Assembly: GCA_940747215.1 (NCBI GenBank)
Contig: CALNWS010000017.1
Location: 1 to 64,000 of the forward strand
DNA length: 64,000 bases
Reading direction: 5' to 3'
Origin: an uncultured Paraburkholderia sp.
GTDB lineage: Bacteria; Pseudomonadota; Gammaproteobacteria; Burkholderiales; Burkholderiaceae
Shown: positions 43,812-54,225 of the stretch, one piece after another
Layout of the letters: each line of letters starts with the position of its first letter
Position numbering within the stretch: the first letter of the stretch is position 1
Notes under the pieces: generated by a model
The model's input: the letters and a program-made list of their open reading frames with translations, nothing else
Database searches by the model: none
Told to the model about the DNA's origin: nothing
Program-made: the position numbers and the translations under genes

Positions 43812-46436
43812 ATGAAAGCCGCCGAAATCCGCGAGAAATTTCTCAAGTTCTTCGAATCGAAGGGCCATACGATCGTTCGCTCGTCGAGCCTCGTGCCCGG
43901 CAACGACCCGACACTGCTCTTCACCAATTCGGGAATGGTGCAGTTCAAAGATGTGTTCCTTGGCGCGGAATCGCGTCCGTATGCGCGCGCCACCACCGCG
44001 CAGCGCAGCGTGCGCGCGGGCGGCAAGCACAACGACCTCGAAAACGTCGGCTATACCGCGCGTCACCACACGTTCTTCGAAATGCTGGGCAACTTTTCGT
44101 TCGGCGACTATTTCAAGCACGACGCGATCCACTACGCGTGGGAACTGCTCACCGAAGTCTACAAGCTGCCCAAAGAGAAGCTGTGGGTCACCGTCTATCA
44201 GGAAGACGACGAAGCGCACGACATCTGGGCGAAAGAAGTGGGCGTGCCGGTCGAGCGCATCATCCGCATCGGCGACAACAAGGGCGCGCGCTACGCGTCG
44301 GACAACTTCTGGCAGATGGCCGACGTCGGTCCGTGCGGTCCGTGTTCGGAAATTTTCTACGACCACGGTCCGGAAATCTGGGGCGGCCCTCCGGGATCGC
44401 CTGAAGAAGAGGGCGACCGCTACATCGAGATCTGGAATCTCGTGTTCATGCAGTACAGCCGCGACGCGCAAGGCAACATGACGCCGCTGCCCAAGCAGTG
44501 CGTGGACACCGGCATGGGTCTGGAGCGCATTGCCGCCGTGCTGCAGCACGTGCATAGCAACTACGAAATCGACCTGTTCCAGGCACTCATCAAGGCCGCC
44601 GGTCGCGAAACGGGCGTGAACGATCTGAACAACAACTCGCTGAAGGTGATCGCCGATCACATCCGCGCGTGTCCGTTCCTGATCGTCGACGGCGTGATTC
44701 CGGGCAACGAAGGCCGCGGCTACGTGCTGCGCCGTATCGTGCGCCGCGCGATCCGTCACGGCTACAAGCTCGGCAAGAAGGGCTCGTTCTTCCATCGCAT
44801 GGTGGCTGATCTCGTCGCGCAGATGGGCGGCGCGTATCCGGAACTGAAGGAAGCCGAACAACGCGTGACCGACGTGCTATGTCAGGAAGAAGAGCGCTTC
44901 TTCGAAACGATCGAGCACGGCATGTCGATTCTCGAAAACGCACTGGCCAATCTCGAAGCGAAGGGCGGCAAGACGCTCGACGGCGAACTGGCATTCAAGC
45001 TGCACGACACGTACGGCTTCCCGCTGGATCTGACGGCAGACGTGTGCCGCGAGCGCGAAGTCACGGTCGACGAAGCCGCGTTCGACGAAGCCATGGCGCG
45101 CCAGCGCGAACAGGCACGTGCTGCGGGCAAGTTCAAGATGGCGCAGGGCCTCGAATACTCGGGCGCAAAGACCACGTTCCACGGCTACGAAAACATCACG
45201 TTCGACGACGCGAAGGTCGTCGCGCTCTACGTGGACGGTGCCTCGGTGCAGGAAGTGCGTGACGGCCAGCAGGCTGTCGTCGTGCTCGACCACACGCCGT
45301 TCTACGCGGAGTCCGGTGGCCAGGTGGGCGACCAGGGCGTGCTCGCCAATGCGAGCGTGCGTTTCGCAGTGGCAGACACGCTGAAAGTGCAGGCCGATGT
45401 CGTGGGCCATCATGGTACGCTGGAGCAGGGCACGCTTAAGGTGGGCAACGTCGTGAAGGCGGAAATCGACGCGGTGCGCCGCGCCCGCACGGCCTGCAAT
45501 CACTCGGCTACGCACCTGATGCACAAAGCGCTGCAGGAAGTGCTCGGCACGCACGTTCAGCAGAAAGGTTCGCTCGTCGACGCCGACAAAACACGTTTCG
45601 ACTTCGCGCACAACGCGCCGATGACGGACGAGCAGATTCGCCGCGTCGAAGAAATCGTCAACGCCGAAGTGTTGGCGAACGCACTGGGCGTCGTGCGCGT
45701 CATGCCGTTCGACGAAGCGGTGAAGGGCGGCGCGATGGCGCTGTTCGGCGAAAAGTACGGCGACGAAGTGCGCGTGCTCGACCTCGGCTTCTCGCGTGAA
45801 CTGTGCGGCGGTACGCACGTACAGCGCACGGGCGACATCGGTCTCTTCAAGATCGTGATGGAAGGCGGCGTGGCGGCGGGTATCCGTCGCGTGGAAGCCA
45901 TTACCGGCGACAACGCCGTGCGTTTCGTGCAGGACCTCGACGCGCGTATCAACGCGGCGGCTGCCGTGCTGAAGGCGCAGCCGTCCGAACTCACGCAGCG
46001 TATCGTGCAGGTTCAGGAACAGGTGAAGTCGCTCGAGAAGGAACTGAGCGCGCTCAAGTCGAAAATGGCGTCGAGCCAAGGCGACGAACTCGCGGGCCAG
46101 GCGGTGGAAGTGGCGGGCGTTCACGTGCTCGCGGCGACGCTCGAAGGCGCGGACGTCAAGACGTTGCGCGAAACCGTCGACAAGCTGAAGGACAAGCTCA
46201 AGAGCGCGGCTATCGTGCTGGCGGCAGTGGACGGCGGCAAGGTGAGCGTGATCGCCGGTGTCACGGCGGATGCGAGCAAGAAGGTGAAAGCGGGCGAACT
46301 CGTCAACTTCGTCGCGCAGCAGGTGGGCGGCAAGGGAGGCGGTCGTCCGGACATGGCGCAGGCCGGCGGCACCGAACCGGCGAATCTGCCGGCGGCGCTG
46401 GCAGGCGTCAAGGGCTGGGTCGAAGCGCAACTGTGA
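43812..46436 (+). CDS. alaS: alanyl-tRNA synthetase
   Basis: AlaRS (874 residues) charges tRNA-Ala and clears Ser/Gly mischarging. The class II catalytic core shows [19 protein letters not shown] and the motif region [20 protein letters not shown]. The editing domain carries the zinc ligands in [12 protein letters not shown] and [13 protein letters not shown]. The C-terminal C-Ala region ends with the glycine-rich [15 protein letters not shown]. The ATG at 43812 gives [16 protein letters not shown]; an ATG at 43782 in the same frame adds ten unconserved residues. Intact despite decayed genes on both sides. Confidence 0.96.
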   Translation: MKAAEIREKFLKFFESKGHTIVRSSSLVPGNDPTLLFTNSGMVQFKDVFLGAESRPYARATTAQRSVRAGGKHNDLENVGYTARHHTFFEMLGNFSFGDYFKHDAIHYAWELLTEVYKLPKEKLWVTVYQEDDEAHDIWAKEVGVPVERIIRIGDNKGARYASDNFWQMADVGPCGPCSEIFYDHGPEIWGGPPGSPEEEGDRYIEIWNLVFMQYSRDAQGNMTPLPKQCVDTGMGLERIAAVLQHVHSNYEIDLFQALIKAAGRETGVNDLNNNSLKVIADHIRACPFLIVDGVIPGNEGRGYVLRRIVRRAIRHGYKLGKKGSFFHRMVADLVAQMGGAYPELKEAEQRVTDVLCQEEERFFETIEHGMSILENALANLEAKGGKTLDGELAFKLHDTYGFPLDLTADVCREREVTVDEAAFDEAMARQREQARAAGKFKMAQGLEYSGAKTTFHGYENITFDDAKVVALYVDGASVQEVRDGQQAVVVLDHTPFYAESGGQVGDQGVLANASVRFAVADTLKVQADVVGHHGTLEQGTLKVGNVVKAEIDAVRRARTACNHSATHLMHKALQEVLGTHVQQKGSLVDADKTRFDFAHNAPMTDEQIRRVEEIVNAEVLANALGVVRVMPFDEAVKGGAMALFGEKYGDEVRVLDLGFSRELCGGTHVQRTGDIGLFKIVMEGGVAAGIRRVEAITGDNAVRFVQDLDARINAAAAVLKAQPSELTQRIVQVQEQVKSLEKELSALKSKMASSQGDELAGQAVEVAGVHVLAATLEGADVKTLRETVDKLKDKLKSAAIVLAAVDGGKVSVIAGVTADASKKVKAGELVNFVAQQVGGKGGGRPDMAQAGGTEPANLPAALAGVKGWVEAQL

Positions 46437-46517
46437 TTGTGGCTTTGAGTTTGTTCTTGGCGCGGGTTCGAGCTTGATGCCGTTCTAGATCGGATCCCTG
46501 CGCAAGCAAAGCAACGC

Positions 46518-46572
46518 AAAACGGGGCCACGTGGCGCGTCGGATAAAACGACGCATCACGTGACCCCGTTTT
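46518..46572 (+). terminator. terminator hairpin of alaS
   Basis: AAAACGGGG at 46518-46526 pairs with CCCCGTTTT at 46564-46572. Inner pairs CACGTG/CACGTG and GCGTCG/CGACGC extend the stem to more than 20 bp with small bulges. A T-tract lies at the end of the stem. Confidence 0.75.
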
Positions 46573-46687
46573 CCATTCCTGACGCCCGGCACCTGACTTC
46601 TCGCCCGGTCCGGGCAAAACTCGAAATTACGCACGATGCATCGAAAGGGACGCGCAACCCACGCTTTAACGCGCCGTCACTCCGCTT

Positions 46688-47604
46688 TCAACCCACGCTC
46701 GCCTCAACGATCTCGGCCGCGCCGCCAGCCATCTCGACGCCATCCTTGGGTGTCGTCAACGTGCGCCGCAGCGTGTTGAGCGCCGACGAAAAATGTCCGC
46801 GCCGCTAGACCAGCAGCGTCTCGATCTGGCCGATTTTCGGCAATTCGTGGACGGCGATATTGCTCATGTCGCCTTGCAGATCCAGCACCGAACGCGGCGC
46901 GACGGCAACGCCCGCGGCCACGCACGCCACGATCGCGTGATACGAGCCCAGCTCCAGCACACGCGCCGGACGCACGCCGTGCTCCAGATACCACTTCTCG
47001 ATATACGCCCGGTACGCGCAGCCGCGCTCGAATGCGACGAGCGTCGACAGCGCAATGTCGCGCACTTCGTGAATTGGCCGATGCCCGCGCGGCGTCAGCA
47101 TCACGAGTTCTTCCGTAAAGACCGGCACCGTTTCGAATAAATCGCCGAGCGATGCCGGATCCAGCGGCGTGGCGACGATCGCCGCGTCCACCTCGAATTC
47201 CCACACGCGTTCGATCAGCTTGCTGGTCGTGCCCGTCTCCAGTTCCAGTACGACGTCGGGCCATTGCTGGTGATAGCGCGCGAGAAGTCCGGGTAGACGC
47301 GTGGCCGCGACGCTTTCCATCGTGCCGAGGCACAAACGCCCGCTCGGACGATCTTCGCGTACGGCATGACGTGCTTCGTCGGCGAGGGAGAGCAGACGTT
47401 CGGCGTAGGGCAGCAGCGTCTCGCCGGCGGGCGTGAGCACGAGCCGGCGGCCGTCGCGGATGAATAGGTCGGTGCCAAGCTGCTCTTCGAGCTGCTTGAT
47501 GCGCGTGGTGACGTTCGACTGCACACGGTTGAGCTTGACGGCGGCGAGCGTCACCCCGTTTTCACGACGACTGCACGAAAAATAGTCAAGGCGGCCAGAT
47601 CCAT
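46688..47604 (-). pseudogene. LysR-family transcriptional regulator, frameshifted and with an amber codon
   Basis: The true start is ATG 47602-47604, MDLAALTIFRAVV. One lost C near 47560 shifts the frame before ENGVTLAAVKLNRVQSNVTT, the helix-turn-helix region. The rest of the DNA-binding and effector domains reads cleanly (GRLCLGTMESVAATRLPGLL and AYIEKWYLEHGVRPARVLEL). TAG at 46805-46807 then interrupts before RGHFSSALNTLRRTLTTPKD, with the natural stop at 46688-46690. An intact member is about 300 residues. It is divergent from the adjacent MFS pseudogene, the usual arrangement for a regulator and its target. Confidence 0.87.
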
Positions 47605-47746
47605 CAGCCAGATACATCATTCTCTCCTAGCGACGGGTGGTACCGAATTATTCATTTTCCATGATTCTAACGTCAAGCATGCATGCACAGAAGGGTGATT
47701 CCGGCTCGCCGGCCGCCCGGTTCCGTTTCGACTTCCGGTCACGATC

Positions 47747-48948
47747 ATGAACGACATTGCTTCCAGCTCGCCCAACGCCCTAGGCGAACAGCACGCCGCC
47801 CGCCGCGCCGCGCTTGCCTGCATGGTGACGCCTCGCGGTGGCGCTCGGCATCGGCCGCTTCGCCTTCGCCTTCACACCGCTCCTGCCGCTGATGCTTCAC
47901 GGCGGCGTGTCCGGTCCGCAGCTCGACATCCAGCACGGCGGCTGGCTCGCTTCCTTCAACTACGCGGATTACTTCGTCATCACGGTGCTGCTGACGCTCG
48001 CGATGGGCGTCACGAACCAGTTCTAGGTGTGGGCAGTGGTGCGTTTCGTCGCCGGTGCGGTGAGCGCGTGGACCTTCGTGTTCGCGTCGCAGTGGGGAAC
48101 TGCGGCGTCTCGCGGAACTCGATGCGCATGGCTGGAGCGGCGTGATCTATACGGGGCCGGGCGTTGGCATCTTCGGGACGGGTTTGCTGGTCAGCGCGGC
48201 GGGCAGCTATGGCGCGACGGCCGGCTGGATCGGCTTCGGCCTGATCGGCGCGGTGACGTCGATTCTGGCCTGGCCGGTGTTCGGAACGCACCTTGCCCCG
48301 CGCGCCGCACAGCCAAACAGTGCGGCTAAACACGGTGTCTCTGGCCAGCAAAACGCGGCTCCATGCCGTCGCGTGCAAAGCCCCGGCCGGCCGAAGCGTG
48401 GTGGCTGATCGCGCTGTACGGCGTGCCCGGTTTCGGCTACATCATCACCGTGACCTTTTTGCTCGTGATCGCGCGCCACGCGTTGCCGGGTTCGTCGTGG
48501 CCGGATCTGTTCTCTGGCCAATGTTCGGCGCGGCGCTCGTGCTGGGTGCGCTGCTCGCCGGATCGTACGTGCTGCAGGCAATCGGCATTGCGCTTGGCAT
48601 CATCTGGCCGACGGCGGGCGGCTTTTCGCTCGGCAGCATCCTGATCAGCTTGCCGTTCACTGCGATCACGCTGTTCGCGATGCGCGAGGCGCGCCGATTG
48701 CCGAGCGCACGGGCTCGTTTTCGCCGGTGCTATGGCTGGCGGTGGCGGCGCTGATGCTGGGCGCGGTCGGTCTTGTCGCCGTGGAGCGGGCTACTCGCGG
48801 CCGTGGGCGCATGCCGGATTGCGGCCAGCGACCAGCCAACGCTTGGCCAGTTTCAGGGCCGTGCCCAGCCGCCATCTGCTCAGCGCTCGGCCAGTGCTCA
48901 CGCAGCGCTAACCGGCACTCACGCAGCGCCCCACCAGCGCACAACTAA
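47747..48948 (+). pseudogene. YbfB/YjiJ-type MFS transporter, degraded with an internal deletion
   Basis: Transporter sequence is spread over several frames. GIGRFAFAFTPLLPLMLHGG opens the first helix pair, then YADYFVITVLLTLAMGV and a TAG at 48024-48026. GPGVGIFGTGLLVSAAGSYG and GLIGAVTSILAWPVFGTHL follow. The second half has WLIALYGVPGFGYIITVTFL and IGIALGIIWPTAGGFSLGSI. Between EARRL and GSFSPVLWLAVAAL about 25 residues of a typical member are missing, indicating a small deletion. The endpoint at 48948 is where the last open frame stops; the ancestral stop is uncertain. Substrate unknown. Confidence 0.78.
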
Positions 48949-49115
48949 AGCTCGTCCGGCGCTTGCCCAACCTCACAGCCCAGCTAGGGCCTCAGCCTCT
49001 TCAGACGTACCTTACCCAAAAACCACCCGACCCAACCCACACATAATCCCCGACACACTAAAATGACCGCTTTCCTATCATTTCAGCGTGCCTGTTGCCG
49101 GGCGCGTCCAGAGCC

Positions 49116-49980
49116 ATGCAACATTTCGCGTCCGATAACTACGCCGGTATCTGCCCCGAAGCGCTCGAAGCGCTGATCGCCGCCAACAACAGCGGCCACG
49201 AGCCGGCCTACGGCGACGACTCCTGGACCAACCAAGTGTGCGACCGTCTGCGTGACCTGTTCCAGACCGATTGCGAAGTGTTCTTCGTGTTCAACGGCAC
49301 GGCAGCCAACTCGCTCACACTCGCGTCGTTGTGTCAGTCGTATCGTCAGTCGTATCACTCGGTGATGCCACGAACTCGCCCACATCGAAACCGACGAATG
49401 CGGCGGCTCCGAATTCTTCTCCGGCGGCTCGAAGCTGCTGACGGCGTCGGGCGTCGGGCGTCGGGCGTCGGCGGCAAGCTTACGCCGGACGCGATCGAAG
49501 CGGTCGTCACGCGCCGCGCCGACATTCACTATCCGAAGCCGAAAGTCGTCACGCTCACGCAATCGACGGAGGTCGGCACCGTCTACACCGTTGAGGAAAT
49601 CCGCGCGCTCGCCGACGACTTCGCCTATCGCCTCAAACAGGCCGGCCAGCTCGCGTCGAAAATGCGCTTCATCTCGGTGCCGTGGCTGGGTCTGCTCGAT
49701 AACGACGTCTGGTTGCGCAACGCGCATTACGCGAATGCAATGGCGCAGCTTCTGCAGTCGCGCCTGCAGGAGATTCCGGGCGTCAGCATCATGTTCCCGG
49801 GCGAATCGAACGCGGTGTTCGCGCAACTGCCGTCGCAGGCGGCCAAGGCGATGCGCGCGCGGCTGGAAGTTTTACGAGTTCATCGGCGTGGGCGGCTGCC
49901 GGTTGATGTGCGCATGGGACACGCAACCGGAGACCATCGAGCGCTTCGCCGCCGAAATGCGCGAACTGTGCGCGGCCTGA
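49116..49980 (+). pseudogene. ltaE: low-specificity L-threonine aldolase lacking its PLP-lysine segment
   Basis: The start MQHFASDNYAGICPEALEAL and YGDDSWTNQVCDRLRDLFQ are typical. A 12-bp tandem duplication (49333-49356) and a 7-bp repeat run (49445-49472) disrupt the frame around the HELAHIETDECGG region. VVTLTQSTEVGTVYTVEEIR then joins directly to ADDFAYRLKQAGQLASKMRF. About 55 residues expected between these are absent, including the lysine that binds pyridoxal phosphate. A further shift near 49869 moves the end (FYEFIGVGGCRLMCAWDTQP) to another frame. The enzyme could not be catalytic. Confidence 0.85.
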
Positions 49981-50148
49981 ATCGCGTGAGTGAGAAATGA
50001 GCGCGAAGTTGTACGGAATGCGCGTACATAAAGTAAAGCGTGGCTCGAAATTCAGGCAACCCAATGAGCCGCGTCTCACGCAAGTCCGAGCGTCACGCCA
50101 ACGCGCGCTTCACGAACCATCACAAAACATAAGAGACGTCTTAACGCC

Positions 50149-50532
50149 ATGAACGAATACCGTTTTTGTCCGCGTTGTGCCACACTGTTGACCGAGCGCG
50201 CGGACCCCGAGCACGAAGGCGGGCGCGTTCGCCAGAGTTGTCCTGATGCGGCGTGCGGCTACGTCCATTGGAATAACTCGCTGCCGGTCGTTGCGGCGAT
50301 CGTCGAATACGAAGGCAAAATCCTGCTCGCGCGCAACGCCGCGTGGCCGGAGGGCATGTTCCCGCTGATCACCGGTTTTCTGGAAAACGGCGAGACGCCG
50401 GAACAGCTCGAATACCAGCTCGTCGAGCCCGCGAAATTGCGGCCGTGGCGTGCGGGCACCGGGCCGGCGCTCGGCGAATGGATGCGCCGCCGCGGCCTGC
50501 CGTTCGAATATGTCGAAAGACCGGGACAGTAG
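50149..50532 (+). pseudogene. NUDIX hydrolase with the Nudix box deleted
   Basis: The frame is open for 127 codons. It begins MNEYRFCPRCATLLTERADP, with a zinc-ribbon CPRC...C pattern, and has LPVVAAIVEYEGKILLARNA and PLITGFLENGETPEQ. The Nudix box should follow, but the sequence jumps to LEYQLVEPAKLRPWRAGTGP, which normally lies about 50 residues later. The REUxEE motif is therefore absent and the protein cannot be a NUDIX enzyme. The reading frame is intact across the junction. It starts 168 bases after the threonine aldolase pseudogene. The stop is TAG. Confidence 0.8.
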
Positions 50533-50643
50533 CTCGTAGAGACCCGCGTCGCGCGTGTACAGTCTGCGCGTGCGGGTTCGTTCCCGACTGCACACTCGTT
50601 CCGTCACCTGCAGACCAAACTTCAAAGCTCCTATCACGCCACG

Positions 50644-51136
50644 ATGAACAAACCCGCACCTGCCGCACGCGACGCGTATCCGCACTTCCTCTCTATCCCG
50701 ACGCGCTGGATGGACAACGACGTCTACGGTCATGTGAACAACGTCGTCTACTACAGGCTATTTCGACACCGTAGTGAACGAGTATCTGATCCGCGCGGGC
50801 GTGCTCGACTTCGAGCACGGTGCGACGATCGGCTTCGTCGTGGAAACGCACTGCAACTACTTCGCGCCGATCGTGTTTCCGGATCGCGTCGAGGCGGGAT
50901 TGCGAGTGGCGCGCCTCGGTACGTCGAGCGTGCGATATGAAGTCGGCCTCTTCAGGGAAGGCGACGATCAGCCCGCCGCACAAGGTCATTTCGTGCACGT
51001 CTACGTGGACCGCGTAACGCGCCGGCCGGTCACGCTATCCGCCGAACTGCGTGCCGCGCTCGAACCGCTCGCCGCAAGCGGGCCCACGCCGAACGTCAGC
51101 ACGGCCACCACAAGCGGCGCGAACCCGCCGGACTAG
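50644..51136 (+). pseudogene. 4-hydroxybenzoyl-CoA thioesterase-like protein, one-base insertion
   Basis: The hotdog-fold signature is clear: HFLSIPTRWMDNDVYGHVNN and VVYY, containing the catalytic aspartate region. One extra G near 50758 shifts the frame in what should read YYSYFDTVVNEYLIRAG. From 50774 the second frame runs cleanly to the stop (TIGFVVETHCNYFAPIVFPD and GHFVHVYVDRVTRRPVTL). The intact protein would be about 165 residues and hydrolyse acyl-CoA. The natural stop is TAG at 51134-51136, eight bases before the next pseudogene. Confidence 0.82.
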
Positions 51137-51141
51137 GCAAC

Positions 51142-51992
51142 GTGTAGGCGTTCGTCATCAATCTGCTGAACGGCATGAGCTACGGGCTGCTGCTCTTAAT
51201 GCTTTCGGCAGGCCTCACGCTGATCTTCAGCATGCTCGGCGTGCTCAACTTCGCGCACGCGAGTGTTTCTACATGCTCGGCGCTTATGTCGGCTTTTCCG
51301 TCGCGGCGCACGCCAGCTTCTGGAGCGCGCTCGTGATCGCGCCGCTCGCAGTCGGCCTTGCGGGCGCCGCACTGGAGCGCTGTCTGCTGCGGTGCGTGCG
51401 TCCGCATGGCCATCTCGCCGAGTTGCTGCTGACGTTCGGCGCGGCGTATCTGATCGGCAAACTCGTCAAGCTCGGCTGGGGTTTGAGTCCGCTCGCCGCG
51501 CGCATTCCGGCGTCACTCGACGGTCCGCTTTTCACGCTCTACGGCGCGGCGTTCGCGCGTTATCGTGCCTTCATGATTGCCGTCTCGCTCGCGATGCTGA
51601 TCGCGCTGTATGCCGTGCTGTGCGTCTCGAAAGCAGGCTTGATTGTGCGCGCCGCGCTTGCCGGCGTGATCGGTGCGCCGCTCTTCGTGATCGAACCGTC
51701 GATGGTGGAATCGCTCGGCTCGATCGTGTTCGTCGTGGTGGTGATCGGCGGACTTGGCTCGCTGAGCGGTGCGTTGGTGGCGTCGTTGCTGGTGGGCTGC
51801 GTGCAGACGCTGGCCGTGGCAAGCGATGTATCGCTCGGCGACGTGCTCGCCACGTTCGGCACGGCGTTGCCGCCGCAATGGAGCAGTCTCACGCTCGCGC
51901 AACTCGCGCCGCTCATTCCGTATGCGCTGTTGATCGCGATGCTGGTGCTGCGTCCGCGCGGCCTTTTCGGACGGCGCGACGATCATGCGTGA
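51142..51992 (+). pseudogene. livH: branched-chain amino-acid ABC transporter permease LivH, degraded
   Basis: Starts with GTG 51142 and a TAG directly after it, then AFVINLLNGMSYGLLLLMLS and LTLIFSMLGVLNFAHAS. A two-base gain near 51260 shifts the frame. From FYMLGAYVGFSVAAHASFWS it runs open to the end. A normal LivH has about 30 residues between IVRAAL and AALAGVIG that are absent here (VSKAGLIVRAALAGVIGAPL), an in-frame deletion flanked by GCGCT-type repeats. The last residues overlap livM. Intact LivH forms the inner-membrane channel with LivM. Confidence 0.83.
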
Positions 51993-52864
51993 ACCGTCGG
52001 CATCCGTCGAATCGCGCACGCGCTGGCGAGTTGTCGCGCCGTGGCTCGCGCTCGTGCTGTTCCTCACTGTGCCGCCGTTCATCTGGCCGCAAAGCTGGCT
52101 GCTTGCCTATCTCGTGCAGACGGCGGCGATGATCGTGTTCGCGCTCTCGTACAACCTGCTGCTCGGCGAGAGCGGCTTGCTGTCGTTCGGACATGCGGCT
52201 TATTCGGGACTCGGCGCACTGATCGCGGCGCAGATGTTCAACCGGATCGACGTACCATTGCCTTTGCTTCCGCTCGCCGGTGGAATCGGCGGCATGCTGT
52301 GCGCCGTCGTGCTCGGTTTCGTCTCGACGCGCCGCGCGGGGACCGCCTTCGCGATGATCATGCTCGGCATCGGCGAACTCGTCGGCGCTGCCGCGTGGAC
52401 CTTGCCCGACTGGTTCGGCGGCGAGGCGGGCGTGCCGATCGACCGCACGAGTGGACCGTGGCCGTCGCTCGCGGGTTGGACCTTCGGTCCGGCGCGCGAA
52501 GCGTATGCGCTGATCGTGCTGTGGTGTCTGCTCGCGAGCGTGGCGATGTTCGCGCTCTCACGCACGCCGTTCATGCGGATCGCCAACGCCGTGCGCGACA
52601 ACCCGGCGCGTGCCGCTGCAATGGGCTGTTATCCGCGCCGGATACGCTATGCGGTCGTGGTGGTGTCGGCGTTTTTTGCGGGCATCGCGGGCACACTCGG
52701 GCTCATCAACGTCGAACTGGTATCGACGGAAAGCGTGAGCATGGCGCGCTCCGGCGCCGTGTTGATCGCGATGGTGATCGGTGGCACAGGCGCGTTTTTC
52801 GGATCGGTTGCGGGCACCGTCGTGCTGACGTTCTCTTCAGCGTGGCGGTGGCGAGCGTCACGCG
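51985..52864 (+). pseudogene. livM: branched-chain amino-acid ABC transporter permease LivM, truncated by deletion into livG
   Basis: From ATG 51985, overlapping the livH stop, the frame reads through several membrane helices (LLAYLVQTAAMIVFALSYNL, GESGLLSFGHAAYSGLGALI). It continues to IAMVIGGTGAFFGSVAGTVV. A two-base gain near 52835 shifts the frame. SVAVASVTR can then be read up to a junction at 52853-52864, where livG sequence begins. The last helices and C terminus of LivM are missing. Intact LivM would have about 340-390 residues. Confidence 0.83.
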
Positions 52865-53515
52865 CTGATCGGGCCGAACGGCGCGGGCAAATCCACACTC
52901 TTCAATCTGATCGCGGGCGGCGCGCGGCCGAGCGCCGGGCGCATCGATCTGTTCGGCGCGGAGATCACACGTCTTGCGCCCGCTGCAGTCGCGCGGCGAG
53001 GGCTCGCGCGCAGTTTCCAGACCACGAGCGTCTTCGCGCACCTGAGCGTGTTCGACAATCTGCGCTGCGCCACGATGCTTGCCGAACGCGACCGTCTGCG
53101 CTGGTGGCAGCGCGTGAGCGGTTCGCGCACCGTCGACGCGCGCGCGGCCGACGTGCTCGACGCAGTCGGCCTCGGCACTCGCCGTCACGTTGCGGCCGGC
53201 ACGCTGAGCTACGCGGAGCAACGCGCGCTCGATCTCGGCATCGCGCTTGCGGGCGGCGCGCATACGTTGCTGCTCGACGAACCGACGGCGGGCATGAACC
53301 GCGCGGAAGCCGCGCGCGCCATCGAACTGATTCGCTCCACCACGGCGGGCCGCACGCTGCTGATGGTCGAACACGATATGGACGCCGTGTTCGCCATCGC
53401 CGATCGCATCTCGGTGCTGGTGCAGGGACGCGTGATCGCGACGGGCACGCCGTCCGCGATTCGCGCCGACGCGGCAGTGCGCGCCGCTTATCCCGGCGAC
53501 GGGTTTGACGCATGA
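52853..53515 (+). pseudogene. livG: branched-chain amino-acid ABC transporter ATP-binding protein LivG, N terminus deleted
   Basis: The frame enters at ERHALIGPNGAGKSTLFNLI, so the Walker A motif is present but the first 35 or so residues and the start codon are gone. The rest is complete, with RSFQTTSVFAHLSVFDNLRC, the signature-like LSYAEQRALDLGIAL, Walker B LLLDEPTAGMNRAE and a C-terminal AAYPGDGFDA. The bases GAGCGTCACGCG at the junction read ASVTR in the livM frame and ERHA in the livG frame, consistent with a deletion through a shared 12-bp sequence. It overlaps livF by four bases. Confidence 0.83.
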
Positions 53516-54225
53516 AGCCGTTGCTCGACATCCGCCGACTGGACGCCTGGTATGGCGCGAGCCAAGCCTTGCACGGCGTGACGCTGCAGATCATGGAAGG
53601 CGAAGTGCTCGCGCTCGTGGGTCGCAACGGCTCCGGCCGCTCGACGCTCGCACGCGCGATCATGGGCCTCGTGCGCAGCGAAGGCGAACTGCGCTTCGCC
53701 GGACATGCGCTCACGTAACTGCGGACATTCGAAATCGCGCGGCTCGGCGTGGGCTATGTGCCGGAACATCGCGACGTGTTTCCGACGCTCAGCGTACACG
53801 AGAATCTGCAACTCGGCGTCGCACCGCATCCACGCGGACGCACGCCGCGCTTCACGCTCGACGAAGCCTACGCGCTCTTTCCCGTTCTACGCGAACGTAG
53901 GCGCACGCGTGCAGGCGCGCTCTCCGGCGGCGAGCAGCAGATGCTCACACTCGCGCGCGCGTTGCTCGGTGACCCTGACCTGCTGGTGATCGACGAACCT
54001 AGCGAAGGTCTCGCGAACCTCGTGATGACGCAGGTCGCGCAAGCGTTGCGCACCCTGCGCGACCGCGGTGTCGCGATGCTGCTGATCGAGCAGCGTCTCG
54101 TGATGGCGCGCGACGTGGCGAACCGCGTCGCCGTAATGGGACATGGCGAGGTCGTGTTCGGCGGCGAACTCGCCGCGTTCGAAGCGCGCACGGATGTGAT
54201 GCGCGAATGGCTCGGCGTGGGTTGA
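53512..54225 (+). pseudogene. livF: branched-chain amino-acid ABC transporter ATP-binding protein LivF, interrupted by TAA
   Basis: From ATG 53512 (overlapping livG) the frame gives MKPLLDIRRLDAWYGASQAL and Walker A GRNGSGRST. TAA at 53716-53718 falls where LT-E/Q-LRTFEIARLG is expected, and the same frame continues unbroken to GYVPEHRDVFPTLSVHENLQ. The ABC signature LSGGEQQMLTLARALLG and Walker B LLVIDEPSEGLA are present, ending EWLGVG. One nonsense change is the only damage. It was probably lost after the other liv genes. Confidence 0.87.

Noticed and set aside
51985-53508. A continuous 507-codon frame suggesting a LivM-LivG fusion protein
   Set aside because: After the frame leaves LivM it reads through livG in the wrong frame, so the C-terminal 200 residues are nonsense. 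It is a deletion joint, not a functional fusion.
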